DNA of 64,000 bases from Trichoplusia ni. Lineage: Eukaryota > Arthropoda > Insecta > Lepidoptera > Noctuidae. Under the pieces are notes generated by a model. That model did no database searches. It was given only the letters and a program-made list of their open reading frames with translations, and was not told the origin of the DNA. Within the stretch, counting starts at the first letter, position 1, and every line of letters starts with the position of its first letter. The position numbers and the translations under genes were made by a program. Below, piece by piece: positions 24,023-38,911 of the stretch. Location of the stretch: positions 2,418,001 through 2,482,000 of the forward strand of contig NC_039502.1 in assembly GCF_003590095.1 (NCBI RefSeq). Reading direction: 5' to 3'.

Positions 24023-27000
24023 GTGAGTGACATCTAGGCTCGTCTAGTCCCAGCTTTATTTTTACACACGAGACGCTAGGATGCGCGCACGCAACTATTT
24101 TTGGTTCATGAAACGTTCACACCTATATTCTAAACTTCATTCTCATGTTACAAAATAATAGAAAGTTATAAAAACATTTGAACATGCGATCACTATTTTT
24201 GTGTCAATTGGTTTACGTTTTTTGAAAATTCATATATTGTTCGAGCGTTCGTAAATAAATAGGACATGTGCCAAAAAAATTGTAAAATTGAATTGAAGAG
24301 TTGTATCGGTCTTTGTAAATAACAATATAATGCGATATCGTTTTTGCACAAGCCACAATACTTGGTATCCGGCATATATTTCCAAACCGGTGTTTCGTAC
24401 TAAATACCAATGAAGTGTGAAATTTAACGTATAATTACGCTCATTAATATGTATACAAAGTAAAAAAACAATACATTGATATATAATATATTGTTTTATT
24501 TATTTATTATGATAAATTGTAAAGAGTTACGATTCAAAGATTTAAACATTAAAGTTATTTGGTTCAGCTAAAATGTAAAACCTCTTTAACAGTTCACAGC
24601 ATAAGGGATAAAGTGTTGAAGGAAAACGAAAACAATTCATATGCATGCGGGCATGAATATCGCATAAATAAATGTTAATGCAAAATTTTATTTCCGACTA
24701 TCTCTTAATCGTGACTTCACTTGCGCAGAAGCGAAACAACTACAATATCTCTACACCGCCTTTATTTCCACAACGTTTTAATCGAAATCGCTTCAGTAGT
24801 TTTTGGGATTATCTCTAACAGACATCAGACAACTATGCAAGAGATAATTACAATAGTTCACAAGTACACTGTGGGCTACTAGTACAGTATGTTTTTTTAA
24901 TTTAATAATAGTACCATAAGTAATTATAAAGAGCATCTTTCAAAAGTATCTTTCCAAACCGCATTCAAAATTTACTCGAATAAAAAAATACAAAAAAAAT
25001 CCGTTATACTTTCTTCGAAATAAATGAGTACTTTTGCAATAGCAGAAATGTTTCAAATGTACTCTACAGTACATTACTTCGATTTCGTACTTTATTTCGA
25101 AGAAAGTATAACGGATTTTTTTTTTAATTTTGAGAAATAATTTCAATTTATTAAAAGGAAAGTGTAACCACTTCCTAAATTGTTTTAGTATAACTTAGTA
25201 GCAGGAAAGACATTGCTTACTAATTAAGGAAATGTACGATTAATAATGCTATAAATAGTAATAATACACCAAATGCAAGGTAATAAATTTAACTAAAGGA
25301 AAAATCGTATATGTTAATAGTCAATACTTTATTCAGCCATGTTATAAAATAAGAATTCGGATTAACTCGTTCGAAAAACAAATTAAAAAAAAACTATAAA
25401 AGTGATTTGTATAACCGGCCAGTGTCCAGTTTTTATAATGTCACATTGATGACAAAGCTTGACACAAGACCTTGAATAAAAAAAATAACTAGTTTTTTTT
25501 TGTGAACGTACTTAAACACGTTGTTTTAAGTTTTGTGGGCGCGACCCGCGACCTTAAGTGACGTAGGATACATGTGGATCTACAATAACATGAAACAATG
25601 TTTATATAACATAGAATGTGTAATAAATAATTATTTTACATTGTAATTTACAAGGTTTTGCCCGCATTCGTATCTATTCTTATTTCAAGTTCGTGTTACT
25701 CGTCAATAACGATCGCTATAAAAGTTAAAAAATGAATATGAATATTGTAATTCTGCTACATGCCTTAGTTGTTTTTCGATCAAACTTAAATTGCTTCAGT
25801 GTAATTACTGAAGTTAGCTGTATAGATGACATGTGCAAACAAAACGAAGCTATTAACAATATTGAATGAAGATAAACTTTCGAAATACCACAAGACTTTA
25901 ATAGATACAAATGCAATAAAAAAATTTCAACATGAGTTTGTAAAACAGACCAAAAATATGTTTGACATTGTTGTTTATTTGATTAACTTCATTTTGTAAC
26001 AACTACAGTTTCTTGTTTACTTGATTTAGATAACAGACTGCCCCAAAAAGATAACTGAAACGTTTTTAATGTTTCCCAGAACGCTGCATTTGTTGCCTGA
26101 AAGTATTTATATTTAGAACCATTCGAAACAAGAATAAAGAGTATTTTATTGTTACAAATAGTTTTATTATAAGTATTTTTTATCACAATTACGCGTGTTA
26201 AACTAAACCACAATATAATTGCACTACTTTCCATAATACAGCAAAACATGGTGAGAGAGTCTCTGCCAAGGATTACTCTTAAATGAATGACGTTGATGAA
26301 TTCAATGGTATCTCAATCTCCTAAGATTAATAACTTAATTTTAAGTCAGTAACCCCAGATGACACTTTAATTCTTCAATCTATTTGAAATCCGAATACTT
26401 ATCTGTCTACCTCGCAAAACCTATTCATTAATGTGAAACCTCTTTGTATTTCATAAAAAAATGTTACTATTGTTTAGTGGATAAATTAGTGTCTGTTTGG
26501 GATTCCCCATATGAGCAATGCACCGTGATGCCGTAGTCAAAAGGGGAAACAGCGACCCCTTCACATCGATTACTTTTTAACGTTTGAATCGACTGGCATT
26601 ATATGACACAAAACTGTAATAAATATAACTTATAGTTGGTAAAAGTAATAAAAAACCCTCAGCAACTTATTGCGGTTTAAACACCAATTCAGAGAAATGA
26701 TTGGATATTCAAAACCACATACTTATTTAATAGTCCTGACGCCATTGACAAATGGTGAAAGAAAACCTTACAGAAACGCTTTAAAGGAGTTTAGTTATGA
26801 AAAATAAATGAAGTAAAACCTTCTTTAAAGATGTGTACGTAGCCCCATATTTGAGATCAGACATGTAAGCCTAATTACGTTTCAAAACCGCACAAAGGTG
26901 TTCGTGTATTTGTATCCTTAATTAACTAATTACATAGTTATGATATTTGTTAAAACAAAGCTCTGTTCTGAACACATTAATTACTTCATTACACTAACTA

Positions 27001-30000
27001 TTAATTTAGTTTTTTTTAGGTTATAGCCGTTAATTAGGCTGACAGGCAGGCTAGACTTAGGTTATCGTTTTAAAAAAATACACATTACTTATTAATCTGA
27101 TTATTTATGGGGCAGCAGACACATTACATTTACACATTATTACACTCTAGGGACTGAAAAGAAACTGTTTGTTCTAGATTTTTTGAGTAAAATGGGATGA
27201 GCACCCTAATTTATTTACGGATTACTTATATTCACTATCGTTATACGAGACCTGACGGAATATTCAACATCTTCTAGTAATGTTGTATACCGCTTGCAGA
27301 AATGTGACAGCGTGTAAAGTTGTTACACAGTACAGAGTTTGGTAGCTTTTTCACAACTCCAATAATAATGTAATGAGGTGATGGTACACGCTTAATTCAG
27401 TAATATTCTTGTGAAGCATAATTTCTGTGTTATTTTTCCAAAAACTTACATAACACTCTCCTGCTTTCTGTAGCCGTTATACAGCCGTCAAAACAATTCT
27501 AGTCTAAAGCATCAATGAAAGATAACAGACCATTATCTCAGTGGTGCATCATGACACCGTAAGCTAATCTCTTTCGCTGGTTTAATTAATTGATTGAAAC
27601 ACGAGTGAAGTATTGACGCCGACCAATCAATTAACTTGGAACGAATCTTTTTCTGGCAAAAGCCGTGACGGGCATGTAATTTATAAACTGCAACATCATT
27701 TAATGGTCGGGCAGCGTTAACACGTAAATAACTTCATTTTGATTAAAACCGGGGATTTCCAAATCGATTGCTGTAATTTCATCGTAATTACTGACACTTC
27801 TCCGGTTAGATATCATCTCTGTAAGTATTGGTTATTTACTGAATGTTAGTACTTAGTTTCATTTGAGTTTTCCTTATAAAGCTTAAAATAACCGTTAACA
27901 TGGAAAGTAGTTTACATAAGAGGAAAATCATAAAAATCAACTAGTTGCAGTTTAAATAGCATTAGGAAAATATTGCTGTTTTTTTCTTTTTTCAAGCAAG
28001 TTTAGAATTGTTCATAAACCTGTTTTCTAGTTGAATACTGTTGACGAATATTTTCATATTGTTATTCGGCAATATGCCAGCCATTTGACATTAATCGAGC
28101 ATCAATTGATTGAAGTATTGACGGGTGTGTCCCAACAAAGTCACCTTTAAACAAAACAATTTGTCTAGACCATAAATTAAAAAGATGAGACTTGACCCAA
28201 TATTATATTAGCTAATTCAGTTAACATTACATGTGTGTTGAGACATGACGATTATTACTCTTTAACATATAATGAAATTTGGCTTACTAATAGTTAACTA
28301 GACTAACACGTGGAACTTTACTTCGATAAGCCTATTGGAACGGGAAAAACGAGTATTACCGCGGACGCGAACTTAGTAAAAAAAACTCTTGTTTTTATAA
28401 CAACGCAATACTTTTTTATATATTTAGAAACACTAGGAAGCAATAACAAGCTATAAAATTGAACTAAAGTCTTCTTGATAAGGTATTTTTGAATACGCAA
28501 TAACACATGACTCGCCGAATGATTACTATTGGATCGCATTGACCGTGACATTAGCAGTGTGTCGCCGTCTAAATTAAGCGATATTACCCCGGACATCAAT
28601 TCAGTTTTTATTATAAACGTAAATTTTCTGCAAATGTTTTTTTTTGTTTTATATAAAAATGTAGGTTTCAGCTGCCAAATTACACGCTTTTATTGCGCTT
28701 TCAAGAACACAGTGACGGATGCAAATAGTTATATAATTGTTTTGAATACGTAATATAAAAATGAATTGTATGTCCGCTGAATGCATAGAAACGGTTTTTA
28801 AATTAAACGCACAATGTTTCTGTGGTGAAGCGTGCCTGCTGATAAATAAATAAAGGCGCCGCCTCATTCATAATTTTGAAATATTATCTTAAAAAAAGAT
28901 CACCCTAAACCGATACAGGCGTTAATTCTCGGAAACGCCGACCCTAGCGTGGGACGCTGGAAAAAAATCGGAGCCTTTGAGAACAAACATTGTAATGTTT
29001 GGCGCCAAATTCTATAGGGTGTAAAAGGCCCATTCAATTAAAGTATTTTTGAATTACACATTCACAGACGGGGCTAACGTTTTTTGTTTCGGCGCCTATT
29101 AAGGATTTCGACTAGGAGACTCATTAGATCGGCTACTAAAAAATAATAACTTCGTGGTATAGTTTTGTGACTAAGACGCAATGCTTTTTTGTAGTACCAT
29201 CATCAATGTACACAGTTTTAATCTTTCAAAGCAAAAACGGCACACAATGACTAGAGTTGTCTGTGTTTAGCGGCGTGTGAAAACCAAACAAGGACATACT
29301 GTAGCAACACTAATCATCAATTTGTGGTACTCACAAGCTAATTATATCATCACATACTAAAATCAAATATTTATATATACGCATGAACGTGTAATAGCTT
29401 AAAATTTGCAAAATAGTGTGATACGGGGGGCGTATAAAACTTGCAAATGTGGTAAAGATTCGCGGCTCTACACTTTTCACGAGTAAGCAATACCTACCTA
29501 TTTATTTTTAATCTATATAAACAAATATAGTCATGTATTAGTAGTTTGATTATTATAATACTTATAAACGTATTTACAACCTATATCTAATCTTTAACCG
29601 ACTAATATTACGTTCACTTGCTTCCGACACTGTTTGACGTAAAATTTATATTGCCAATATAAATAATAAATTGCATTTATCTTAATATATTACAGTTTTA
29701 TTGTTTTATCAAAACATTGACGTTTTTGTATAGTTACGTCAAATTCAGAGAATAATTCTTGAAACATTAGCAGGTTTCTAAAACAAAATTTATTCTTAAA
29801 AAAATAAGGTAAGTTTTACAGACCCATGAGTTAATTATAAATAAACTCGTTTTACATAAATACTAACTGTCTTCTATATAAAAGGGAATTTGAAGTAAAA
29901 ACTAATTGTTCTTATTTACAAATCCAGTTGAAAGTGTACTGTTAAAAAAAAGTCGGGCTTAAAATACCTTAATTAGTACTTTTTAACATTTTGAACTTGT

Positions 30001-32284
30001 TCATTTTCGGTTAGATTATGCTCCTCGATCAAAAGGTGAGTATAATTATCTAACCTGCAATTTAATCACTGAAACTTGAAAATAAGAGATAATTAAATGA
30101 TTGTTATACGAATATTTGATTAAGCCCTCGTTTATCAGCCTCAACATGCAATGTCAAGGGTCAAGAACTTTGATAACACAATTACGTAGTTTGTAACTGA
30201 TTGTACTGAATTTTATGTACTCACGTTGTAGAGATTTACAAATAAATAGATTTGTTTTATTATGTTTATAGTTTCATCATTATTATAGAAGTGGAACGTG
30301 AATGATTTAAATTGGACATTGTTCTGTGTTATTGGAAACGAATCATTTTTCTGTTAGTAGGATAATATCAATAGTCTTATATGATTTTTGAGCTCGTTGG
30401 AGCCAATAATTGAGATGAAATATTAAAATGAACAACCGAAGTCTCTTTTCAGGTTCAGACAATTGCGTATTTAGAGGGTATGAACGAATATAGAGCATTC
30501 TTCGCCTTAACGACTGGCCTTATACTTAACTTACTGATTTATTTTTGATGTTTGGGTTCATGGTATTAGTTTGCATGAATTAACAACGTTTTACTCATTT
30601 ACCAACAACAATATCTCATTAAAGTCTGTTGATTATAATTTCAATTAATACGTTGAATTTAGGTTTGCATTGCAATGTTTGTATCCTTTTGAAAATCTGT
30701 TTTTCACCTCTAATAATTGTTTAAAACACAATATTTTAATTTAATTACCGATTTCTAACAATAATGTAATTGTGATTGAACCCAATCAGTAATGATTTTA
30801 TTCATAGTATTAATTTTGCAACATGTTTACTATGAATAACAAAAAAAAATACGAGACCGATGAATGGAAAAATTCCGCAGCTGAGCCTGGTGACATTTAA
30901 CAATTGTAGGTGCAAATATATTCATTCAGTGGCGCCCTGTAGAGGCACAATGACATAGTTTTCGGATTATTTATTTCGCTGGTTCAATGAAATGTCATAT
31001 CTTCACTTGCAAAAGACTGAACAATATGGTTTTATTCCAATCGCCAGTATCTATTAAAAGCTCCAGCCTAGAATAAGGGGTGAGTTTGTATATTCTCGGG
31101 AAGATCTACCTTTTTTCGATTATCATTAGACTTCTCTACTAAAATTCTTGCTCTCCGAACGCGGACGAAACCTTTGGGTACATAAAAAATACACCTTATT
31201 TTAATAGGATACGGTTTAGTTTATTGAGTCTTCATTTACAATGCTATGAAGTGCACTAGGTTACCAAAATGTAGGATGAAATTCCTTGAAGGATTAAATA
31301 TAAAATCATTTTGATTGGCGTATGTCACGTGTTCCAAAGCTCATGGAAAGTCGCTTCGACCACATTCCTTGCAAAACGATTTGATTTACTTATACATACA
31401 TACTGATGTATACTAATAACCTATACGTATCGAGATATAAAGGAACCGGATTATCTTGGTTTAAGACTCACTTAAGCCTGCAGAATTCCGTTATTATAAT
31501 CTATTATACAATGTTCAAAAGTTTTCTCGTAAAATTGGTGAACCCTAAGAGAAATGAGCAAAATATAAAAATTCTACTCAGCAACTTAATGTTTTGAAAT
31601 ATCAAAAGTTTTTTTTTACCATTGACAGAAATAATACCATCGCTTGTTAATTTCCTTTATTAACACAAACATCTTTAAAAACAGGTTTTAATTTAATTTC
31701 TTCACGTAAAGAAATAAAAGGTTTTCTGATAAAAACGGGCTACAGAAACAATAAAATATTTAATTATTTTTATGACGGATAATAATGAAAAAAAGTTTAA
31801 AAAAGCAATGACCTTTTTCTGACAGAGTTCTTTTTTAGGTAGGTAATTACACAGTCTATCTGACAAATATGTTAAAAAAGAACTTGAATAGAGACAGATC
31901 AATGAATCCAATAAATGGGCGTAAAACTTCAAATTTGTAACAATATTAGATAAAATTTGTCAGGATCTGGAACTATTACCGAACCGTCTTAATATACACA
32001 GATATACATACAGCCTTTTTAGAGAACCCATACTTTTGCCCGCAAATTAAGTCCATGGCTTCATCAGTGGTTTCTCTGAAATAGTAAGACAAACACGCGA
32101 GGCTAATAAACATTGTAATAGACATTGACCCCCATCGTCGACTATCAAATGTAAACGCAGATATGACCCCACTACTTAATACATCACTGTTGACACAATT
32201 TACTCCAATAAATGTAATATTTCTTTTGTTGACGCTTAATTGAAGACTATTATAGGGATATTTCGACTGCATTTATATCCGACT
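24023..32284. other. Non-coding stretch, probably intron 1 of MCT-B
   Basis: AT-rich with no coding exon. A perfect 33-bp inverted repeat lies at 24992-25123. 28890-29120 is less AT-rich (GGAAACGCCGACCCTAGCGTGGG; GGCGCC twice) and could be an enhancer or old repeat. A lone TATAAA at 29433 lacks a matching initiator. Confidence 0.35.
24992..25123. repeat. Perfect 33-bp inverted repeat with 66-base spacer
   Basis: The left arm (24992-25024, containing CCGTTATACTTTCTTCG) is exactly complementary to the right arm (25091-25123, containing CGAAGAAAGTATAACGG). The spacer is AT-rich with a smaller internal palindrome (GTACTCTACAGTAC). No mismatch is present, so it is recent, maintained by selection, or maintained by a copying process. 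Confidence 0.9.
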
Positions 32285-32425
32285 GCAGGCGTTTAAGTCA
32301 CCACGCCAAACCCACAGTGCGCGACGACAAGCATTTGTGAGATTCACGAATTCTTGTTCTGAGTCTGGGTTGTTCTTTGCATGTGACTCAATTGTTCATG
32401 AAACCTTCCACGACACAAGTTTGTA
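32285..32425 (+). repeat. SINE copy (family of 37978 and 54733)
   Basis: Shares AAGTCACCACGCCAAACC, CAGTGCGCGACGA, CAAGCATTTGTGA, TGCATGTGACTCAATTGTTCATGAAACCTTCCACGA with the copies at 37978-38145 and 54733-54895. The box A region is decayed. Confidence 0.65.
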
Positions 32426-35400
32426 GTAAAATGAAAAGACATTGTCAATTGCGTATGTACACGTACAAAGTAGAGCACCACTAATATATAATAGTCACGC
32501 TTCGACGATACGAACTAATCGTTGATGTGACGTTGTAAAATACTAACCTATATGAAGATCAATAACACTTCCGCAAAATACATTTCAGCAAAAGCAATGT
32601 CTTCTTAATGGAACAATATCAATGTAAATCTCTTTAGTTGGCAGAAGCATACATATTTTCTAATGCCACTACGACGATCGAAAAATGTACTTAAGTAGTA
32701 TTATAGAGATTTTTAAATTTTAATAATCATAATAAAGCCTAATTCAGACGAAACCTAATAAATCCTGTATCAATACCGTTATCGTGTTAAACATAGCTGG
32801 AGACAATACTTCACAATTGACGACAGAGCTACGCGGCTTTGCAATGTATTGCAACTCTCACGATATTTCTCGCAAGTCCAAATCACTATCTATCAATGAA
32901 GACATTCCAATGCAAAAGCTATTTAAAAGGTTCCAGAAGAAATAACAAATTTAAATCTAGAACTCTACTGAGTTTACTGAGAACTGTTTTTGTACGTTGA
33001 CATTATTTCCTAATCTTTCTATGTGAATTATTATTTAGAACACGAAACCACATTTGAAATAACTATCCCTTCAGATTATTTTACTCGATTATAAGTGATA
33101 TTTTGGACTAACAACTATATGGGACATTATCACTAAGCCTACCCCTATCTCTTAAAGCAACAATATTGAATTTCAGATTCTAATTATTGCAATTGTGGAA
33201 ACTAGACAGCTCACCACACGATGTAGAGCGGCCTCTCTCTTCAACAGTGGCAACAATCTTGCTTTTAGAAATAGGCCCTCAGGACCTGTCTGTAAACCAG
33301 TCATGTAATTGATGTTCCATGTCCTACAAGGCTTCTTCTTGAACCATAGAAGGCTCTAAAGCTTAGAGGCTGTGAGAAACACTAATATTTATAGCCGACA
33401 ACCGATGATTTATTCCATTCTAGAGTCATTACCTGCTCGATAATGTGATATCGATCTTCGCAGTCCCTTGAGAACACTGTGAACCTTGGGAGTTACTTAA
33501 AGTATAGTATATAGATAGGTTCTATATCTTATCATGATTATATTTGTATAATATGTGATTTCAATTTTTCAGTCATGTTAAATAAATTATCGGCTCCATA
33601 AAGGATTTCTAAATTTTTCACGCTCTTTACGAGGATAAAAACATCATGTAAAATCTAAAATAACTTCACCTAATCTTAATATTATTGTTTCATATTACTG
33701 TTAGGGAAGGGCCAAGGATTTTTCTATTTTAGAATTAAAAACGCTGGGTGTTAATTTTTGCTATTAAAACACAAATCGCGGCCATTTTCAGATTTGTAGA
33801 GCTTAAGTTAGAGTCGTATTATCATAATAAACTATTGCACAATGTTATGAAATCAAAAACAACAACAAAATACATAGGTATTATAGACTATACATAAACG
33901 ATATCTAATATGGGTGTGTTAATTATGTAAATTATATATACATCAGGAACTTACGAGAAAAGCTTCAGAAGTATTACTTTAGTATTTACTCCATTTTTTT
34001 TTCAATTCAACCAAATCTGTCTCAATAGCCAACATTGTTTTTAAACAACTTAAAAATAGGTGAATGTTTACAATTTAGTTGTTATTTTTATGTATTCAAG
34101 TTGAAAACAAATGACGTAAAAATATAGAGCGTTCAAATTTGGAACAAGAAGCAACAAAATGTAGAGCCCGCATCAAATAACCTACAAGTTACGAGTCAGT
34201 TTCAATTAGACCAATCATACAACATGCTTTATTAAATGGGGAATCTGATTGTATCTGACAAACCCTTTAAGACACGTGCTAATAAAACAGGAGTCGAGTG
34301 AATGGATGCTTTCAAAAATATTAAGTTTTTGCTGCAAGTTGTGTTAAGAAGAAAATACTTGTACAACCATCCCTAATTAACAACTGTCCTTTTTAAAACA
34401 AGATAGTTTTATGTCTTAAGCGGGTTTGAAACTTTTATGAAGGTATGACTATTACCATACAAAAGTTTAATTATTGTTTTAATTTTACCTCAGCAGCTCT
34501 ATCTCTTTAGCTCTACCTAAATAACTTACTTGGACAATACAAGCAAACAGAATAATGTCGTTATGTTTGTAATAAACGAAACCCGCTCTACCGGTGTTTT
34601 GAATGACATAGAACTTGAAAATTTACATAGCATTATGAGATATAAACATAATCATCGATCTATTCAATACAGTTAACGATCGACCGCCTTACAAATAACT
34701 AGTGTTGTGAACTTCATGGAGATATAAAACTCTTTGGTCTAAGTTTCAGTGGAATACAGATAATAAAAGTGTTTATTGGTTAGTAGTTTATTCGATTGAT
34801 ATCGATTTAAATAATACATAAGTTATAAGCTCATTACATTATGCGAATGCCCTTACTTCACTTGTGATTGTCAAGTTCAAGTTTGTTTTTATACTTGTGT
34901 AAAATGATGTCAGAGTTGACGCGCACCGAAGAAGGACTGTGTTAACGTTTTGACCGGTTTTTTAATCAGTTTTTATGTTAATTATCCAAACAATGATATG
35001 TCTGACGTTTAAATGTCCGTGAATTCTCATGAATACTGGTATATAATTGATTTAAATTCAAAGTCTTAACTTGAAGCGAATACTTTGTCGTTTTAAAATA
35101 TGTCATTCAATAAGGATGTCCAAAGTATAAAACTATTTAATCAAAAGATACACCTAGCCTTAGTCCTCAATATTTTTGTGTACGTGAAAAATCCCGGACA
35201 CAAAAATATTGAGACTTGCGAATGATATTAATAGGAGCCTTATCACACAGGGGTCGAAGCCGTGTCTAGTAATGGGTGAAGTGATGTCTCGTGTCACTCG
35301 ATAATTTGCACACTGACTTTAGTAAACCAATTACAATTTTTCTTGCCTTTTCGCATGGTTGTTGATAGACAACCTTAGCTTAACAAACCGTTGACTAATT

Positions 35401-35489
35401 CTCAGGAGTGCTGGTTTGCGCACGGTGTATGCCTTCATTGTTTTTAGAAAATGATAACTTACACAAAGGCATTGTAACATAAAGACATT
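32426..35489. other. Non-coding stretch with short repeat pieces
   Basis: 33221-33270 carries TGTAGAGCGGCCTCTCTCTTCAAC...CAACAATCTTG, a member of the dispersed motif family. A 16-bp perfect inverted repeat lies at 35166-35213. No coding exon. Confidence 0.4.
35166..35213. repeat. Perfect 16-bp inverted repeat, 16-base loop
   Basis: CTCAATATTTTTGTGT (35166-35181) is exactly complementary to 35198-35213. Confidence 0.85.
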
Positions 35490-35563
35490 GGTGCGTGAAA
35501 GGGTTCGAACCTACGACATTTGACTAGGCAGTAATGTGGTCGTACCACTAAGCTATCACTGCT
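35490..35563 (-). repeat. tRNA-derived SINE head
   Basis: Read on the minus strand, TAGCTTAGTGGTACG matches box A and GGTTCGAACCC matches box B at tRNA-like spacing. The ends do not form an acceptor stem and the anticodon loop is not plausible, so this is a retroposon head rather than a working tRNA gene. Confidence 0.6.
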
Positions 35564-37589
35564 ATTTTTATTCTAGATTAAATCAATATTTACTCATAAC
35601 AATCTAAAGTACCTATAGGTATTAGCATAACGTCCCCTTAAAGTACTTACTTAACAAACAAGATAACACCAGTAACTTTTCCACTATTTATTATAAATCT
35701 TTTAATATAAATTATAAACTTACTTATCAAGGGTAATTAAAATGTCAAAGGGGACATTATAAAAGAACACAAAATTAATAATAAATAGGTACACACCGAT
35801 ATCTTGAGGCGCCCTTGCGTTAATGATACGAGTAAACAAGTAAGAATGAAAGAAATTACAAAAGAAATGAAATTAACAAGCTTTTGGCTTTAGCTTTTTA
35901 GTTTCACTTGTCCCGTTGTCTGTCTGTCGGTCTATTATTAAATCTTACAAGTTCCGATTGAACTCCAAATTTTGGCAGCATATATATTAATGCAATATTA
36001 TGACATAGACTATTATGATCTAATGCTGGAGCTAAACGGTGGCCTAAGAGCTCCGAAAAAAAACACTCAAGTTAAGATTACTTTTAAATGCCTTCTCAAG
36101 TAAATACCTACTTTGATTTCAAAGTAAAAAGCTATCTAAAAGCTGGTTTTTAAAAAGGTTTTTCAGAGGTTGCGTTAAATATTGTTTCTTTTTCAATTTA
36201 CCCAATTTTTTCACCATCGTAAAGGGAACAAATAGTTTTTTTTAAGTAATAAATGTACACCACACGCATCTTCTATCGGCAGTCTCAATCATGGAGAGCC
36301 TTGCATTGACCGCAGGCTTGACAACATCGAATCAAAATATCAAGTGAATGGAAATTTACTGTCAATAAATCGGTATCAGTATTAATATATTGTTTTTGAC
36401 TTTCGCACATAAATTCAATAACTATCTGCAGTGCGTTGACCGTACGTATCAAGGGAAGGGCCCCACGCGAATAATAAACATTAATAACAATATTGTTTAA
36501 CTTTCATTACGTTTACGAGAGCAATTATGGAAAATGTTAGGTTGGTAACCGATACGAACGATTAAGGGTCAAGCGAATGTCAAAACAGCGTAAAGGTCGA
36601 AACGAATAGGTAGCTAATAAAAGCTTTTGAGATAACTTACTAACTTGAAACTTGTGTGACAGGATAGTCAAGCTTATAACTGACTATAGACTGCATTTCA
36701 TTTGTGTTGTTTACAAAAGTATATCCGACGGTTCATCTATTTGGCAACATGATTTATTTTTTGAACAAAAGTCAAACACCTATTGCTCCAGTTTCAGAAA
36801 CTGGATACGTTCCAACTATTTCATTTCGACATAGGCAGGACGGTTTCAAAAATAAACTAGACAGACATATCTAATAATTGAGACATAATTTGGTCTATAA
36901 TTAACAAATTCATTCTAATTAATACGTCATCGATAACTTTCTTACACGCACACACTCACATGAAACTCGATGACATATCAATCGTGACCTATGACGTCAC
37001 AAACGTGATATCTACTGCTCTATCATTCACTGATCGAGTGTAAACAATCTGTTAATCATCGTTTACAAGACTCTCAATACATGTGATCAACAGCAATGAG
37101 GTTACATATTAATCACTCCACGTATAGATTGGGAAGCGGTTACTGATTAATGATGAGACATCACGTGATCATTTTGTGTTTGAAGTGTGATGAGGGCGAA
37201 ATCTTCCATGTGTTTTTCATAGGTGTAGTGATTCGCGTAGAATAAAGTCGCATTCGTCAAAAGAGTTTTGACAATGGAGACTTTAATCAATTCAATCACA
37301 ATTGTAAACATCAATTATTAAAAAAACGTTTAAGTCAGACTAGCAACACTGATGGGCATACAAACAGGAGAAATAAATACAATTTGTATTTATTTATATT
37401 TATATATAAATCCTCATCATATCCTCATAGGTAAAATTTTATTTAAGGAACCCACCCGCCAATATCTTTTCACCTAAATAGTTTATGCCCGTAGTATAGA
37501 ACCTTTATTTATTTAACGGTACTAGTAACCGAAATACGTAATTTGTGAAATTTTCAACTGCCTGTGTCTCGTTTTTATACACTCACTTT
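35564..37589. other. Non-coding stretch, mostly unrecognised
   Basis: AT-rich. 35890-35935 (GTTGTCTGTCTGTCGGTCT) looks like a fragment of a common moth repeat. No coding exon. Confidence 0.4.
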
Positions 37590-37633
37590 TCAGGGTCCGT
37601 TTTTACTGTTTGGCTAAGGAACCCAAAAAAATT
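37590..37633 (-). repeat. Short repeat remnant ('gggttcc...gggtccc' type)
   Basis: CAGGGTCCGTTTTTACTGTTTGGCTAAGGAACCC reads on the minus strand as GGGTTCC...AAAAACGGACCCTG, a common lepidopteran repeat core. Confidence 0.5.
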
Positions 37634-37977
37634 TACTACGCATAATATATGAAGATCATACTATGAAGACGAGGTTATACTAATACTACGACTAGCTATT
37701 CATATATTGTCAGCCTATTGTTTGTCGCACCGAAACAATGTAGTTACATAAGAGACATAGATATGCAAATTACATTACACAATGTACACACATATACTCA
37801 CTACATATATAACATTGACTAACATTTCTGGACATTTGTATTTATGTTGGCAGGTACTAATTTAACAAGACGCTTTAAAACCTTATAAGTGTACATTATA
37901 GTAATTAAGTAAGCATTTTCTGTCAAAATGCAGTATCAATATTTCGATATTCTCCACATTCTCTCTGCGGCTCTCTT

Positions 37978-38145
37978 TTTTGGATAGTCGAGTGGTTGAG
38001 GTCACCACACCAAACCAACTGTGCGCGACGCGTGATCGTCCTAGAACAAACGTTTTTGTGATCTACGAAAGCCTTAGCTGAGCTTGTCTTTGTGAGGAAA
38101 TGATTGAAATAATCATAAATTTCCTTAGTACGGGAATAGTTTTTT
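37978..38145 (+). repeat. SINE copy
   Basis: GATAGTCGAGTGGTTGAGGTCACCACACCAAACC is a well-preserved box A region, followed by GTGCGCGACG and a diverged body ending TTAGTACGGGAATAG. Same family as 32285-32425 and 54733-54895. Confidence 0.7.
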
Positions 38146-38911
38146 TTTAAATACGAGAAACGAAACTAATCGTTTTATGCCAATAGGCACAAAAATATGG
38201 CTTGAGGATATCTCGGACTGACATATTTAGACCTCCCAGAACCCGCCAATAGCAAAACACCTAACTTTGCCGGTGCCGCGGAATCGCTTACGCATATTCT
38301 GCGCATCTCCTTTACCTCCATACATTTAATAACACGGTAAAAGTTTAATATTTCTCATACACAAGTATCGATGTGTAGGTGTAATACAATTTCATATTAT
38401 ACTGATAACGACTGTGTTATCTACGGCTCAATCATAAAAGCTTTGATTAAAGCTTCATATTTTAGATAATATTCCATGGACACGCATCTAAGTGAAGGTT
38501 TCAAGTTATCAAAGATTCTTTATTAACTACTATGAATACGTATTTTGTTACAACTAAATAACGAAGCTTAATAAATGTCAATATTATTTGTAGCTATATT
38601 GTCAATGACCGAATAATTAAGTTTGGTATGTATCGAACGAGTGGACGTTGAGAATTTATGCATTACTTTCAAGTGATACTGTCTATCTGTACCATACCGC
38701 TGTATGACAGGTTGCTACGAAATGTTCTACTTTTCTTTAACGAAGACTCAAATAAAATAGTACAATACTTCTGTACCTATCGAATATATTTTATTTGAAA
38801 ACAATTCTAATAAGTAATCGTTTTGTTCATGATAATAACTATTCTGTTCCACCTCAGACTCCAGTCTCGACAAACATGTTACTATACCTAGTAGGTATAG
38901 AATCTAATTTA
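38146..38911. other. Non-coding stretch, nothing recognised
   Basis: AT-rich, no coding or repeat signal beyond short simple-sequence bias. Confidence 0.4.

Noticed and set aside
29433..29438. TATAAA as a second promoter
   Set aside because: No initiator at the right distance and no exon-like donor downstream.
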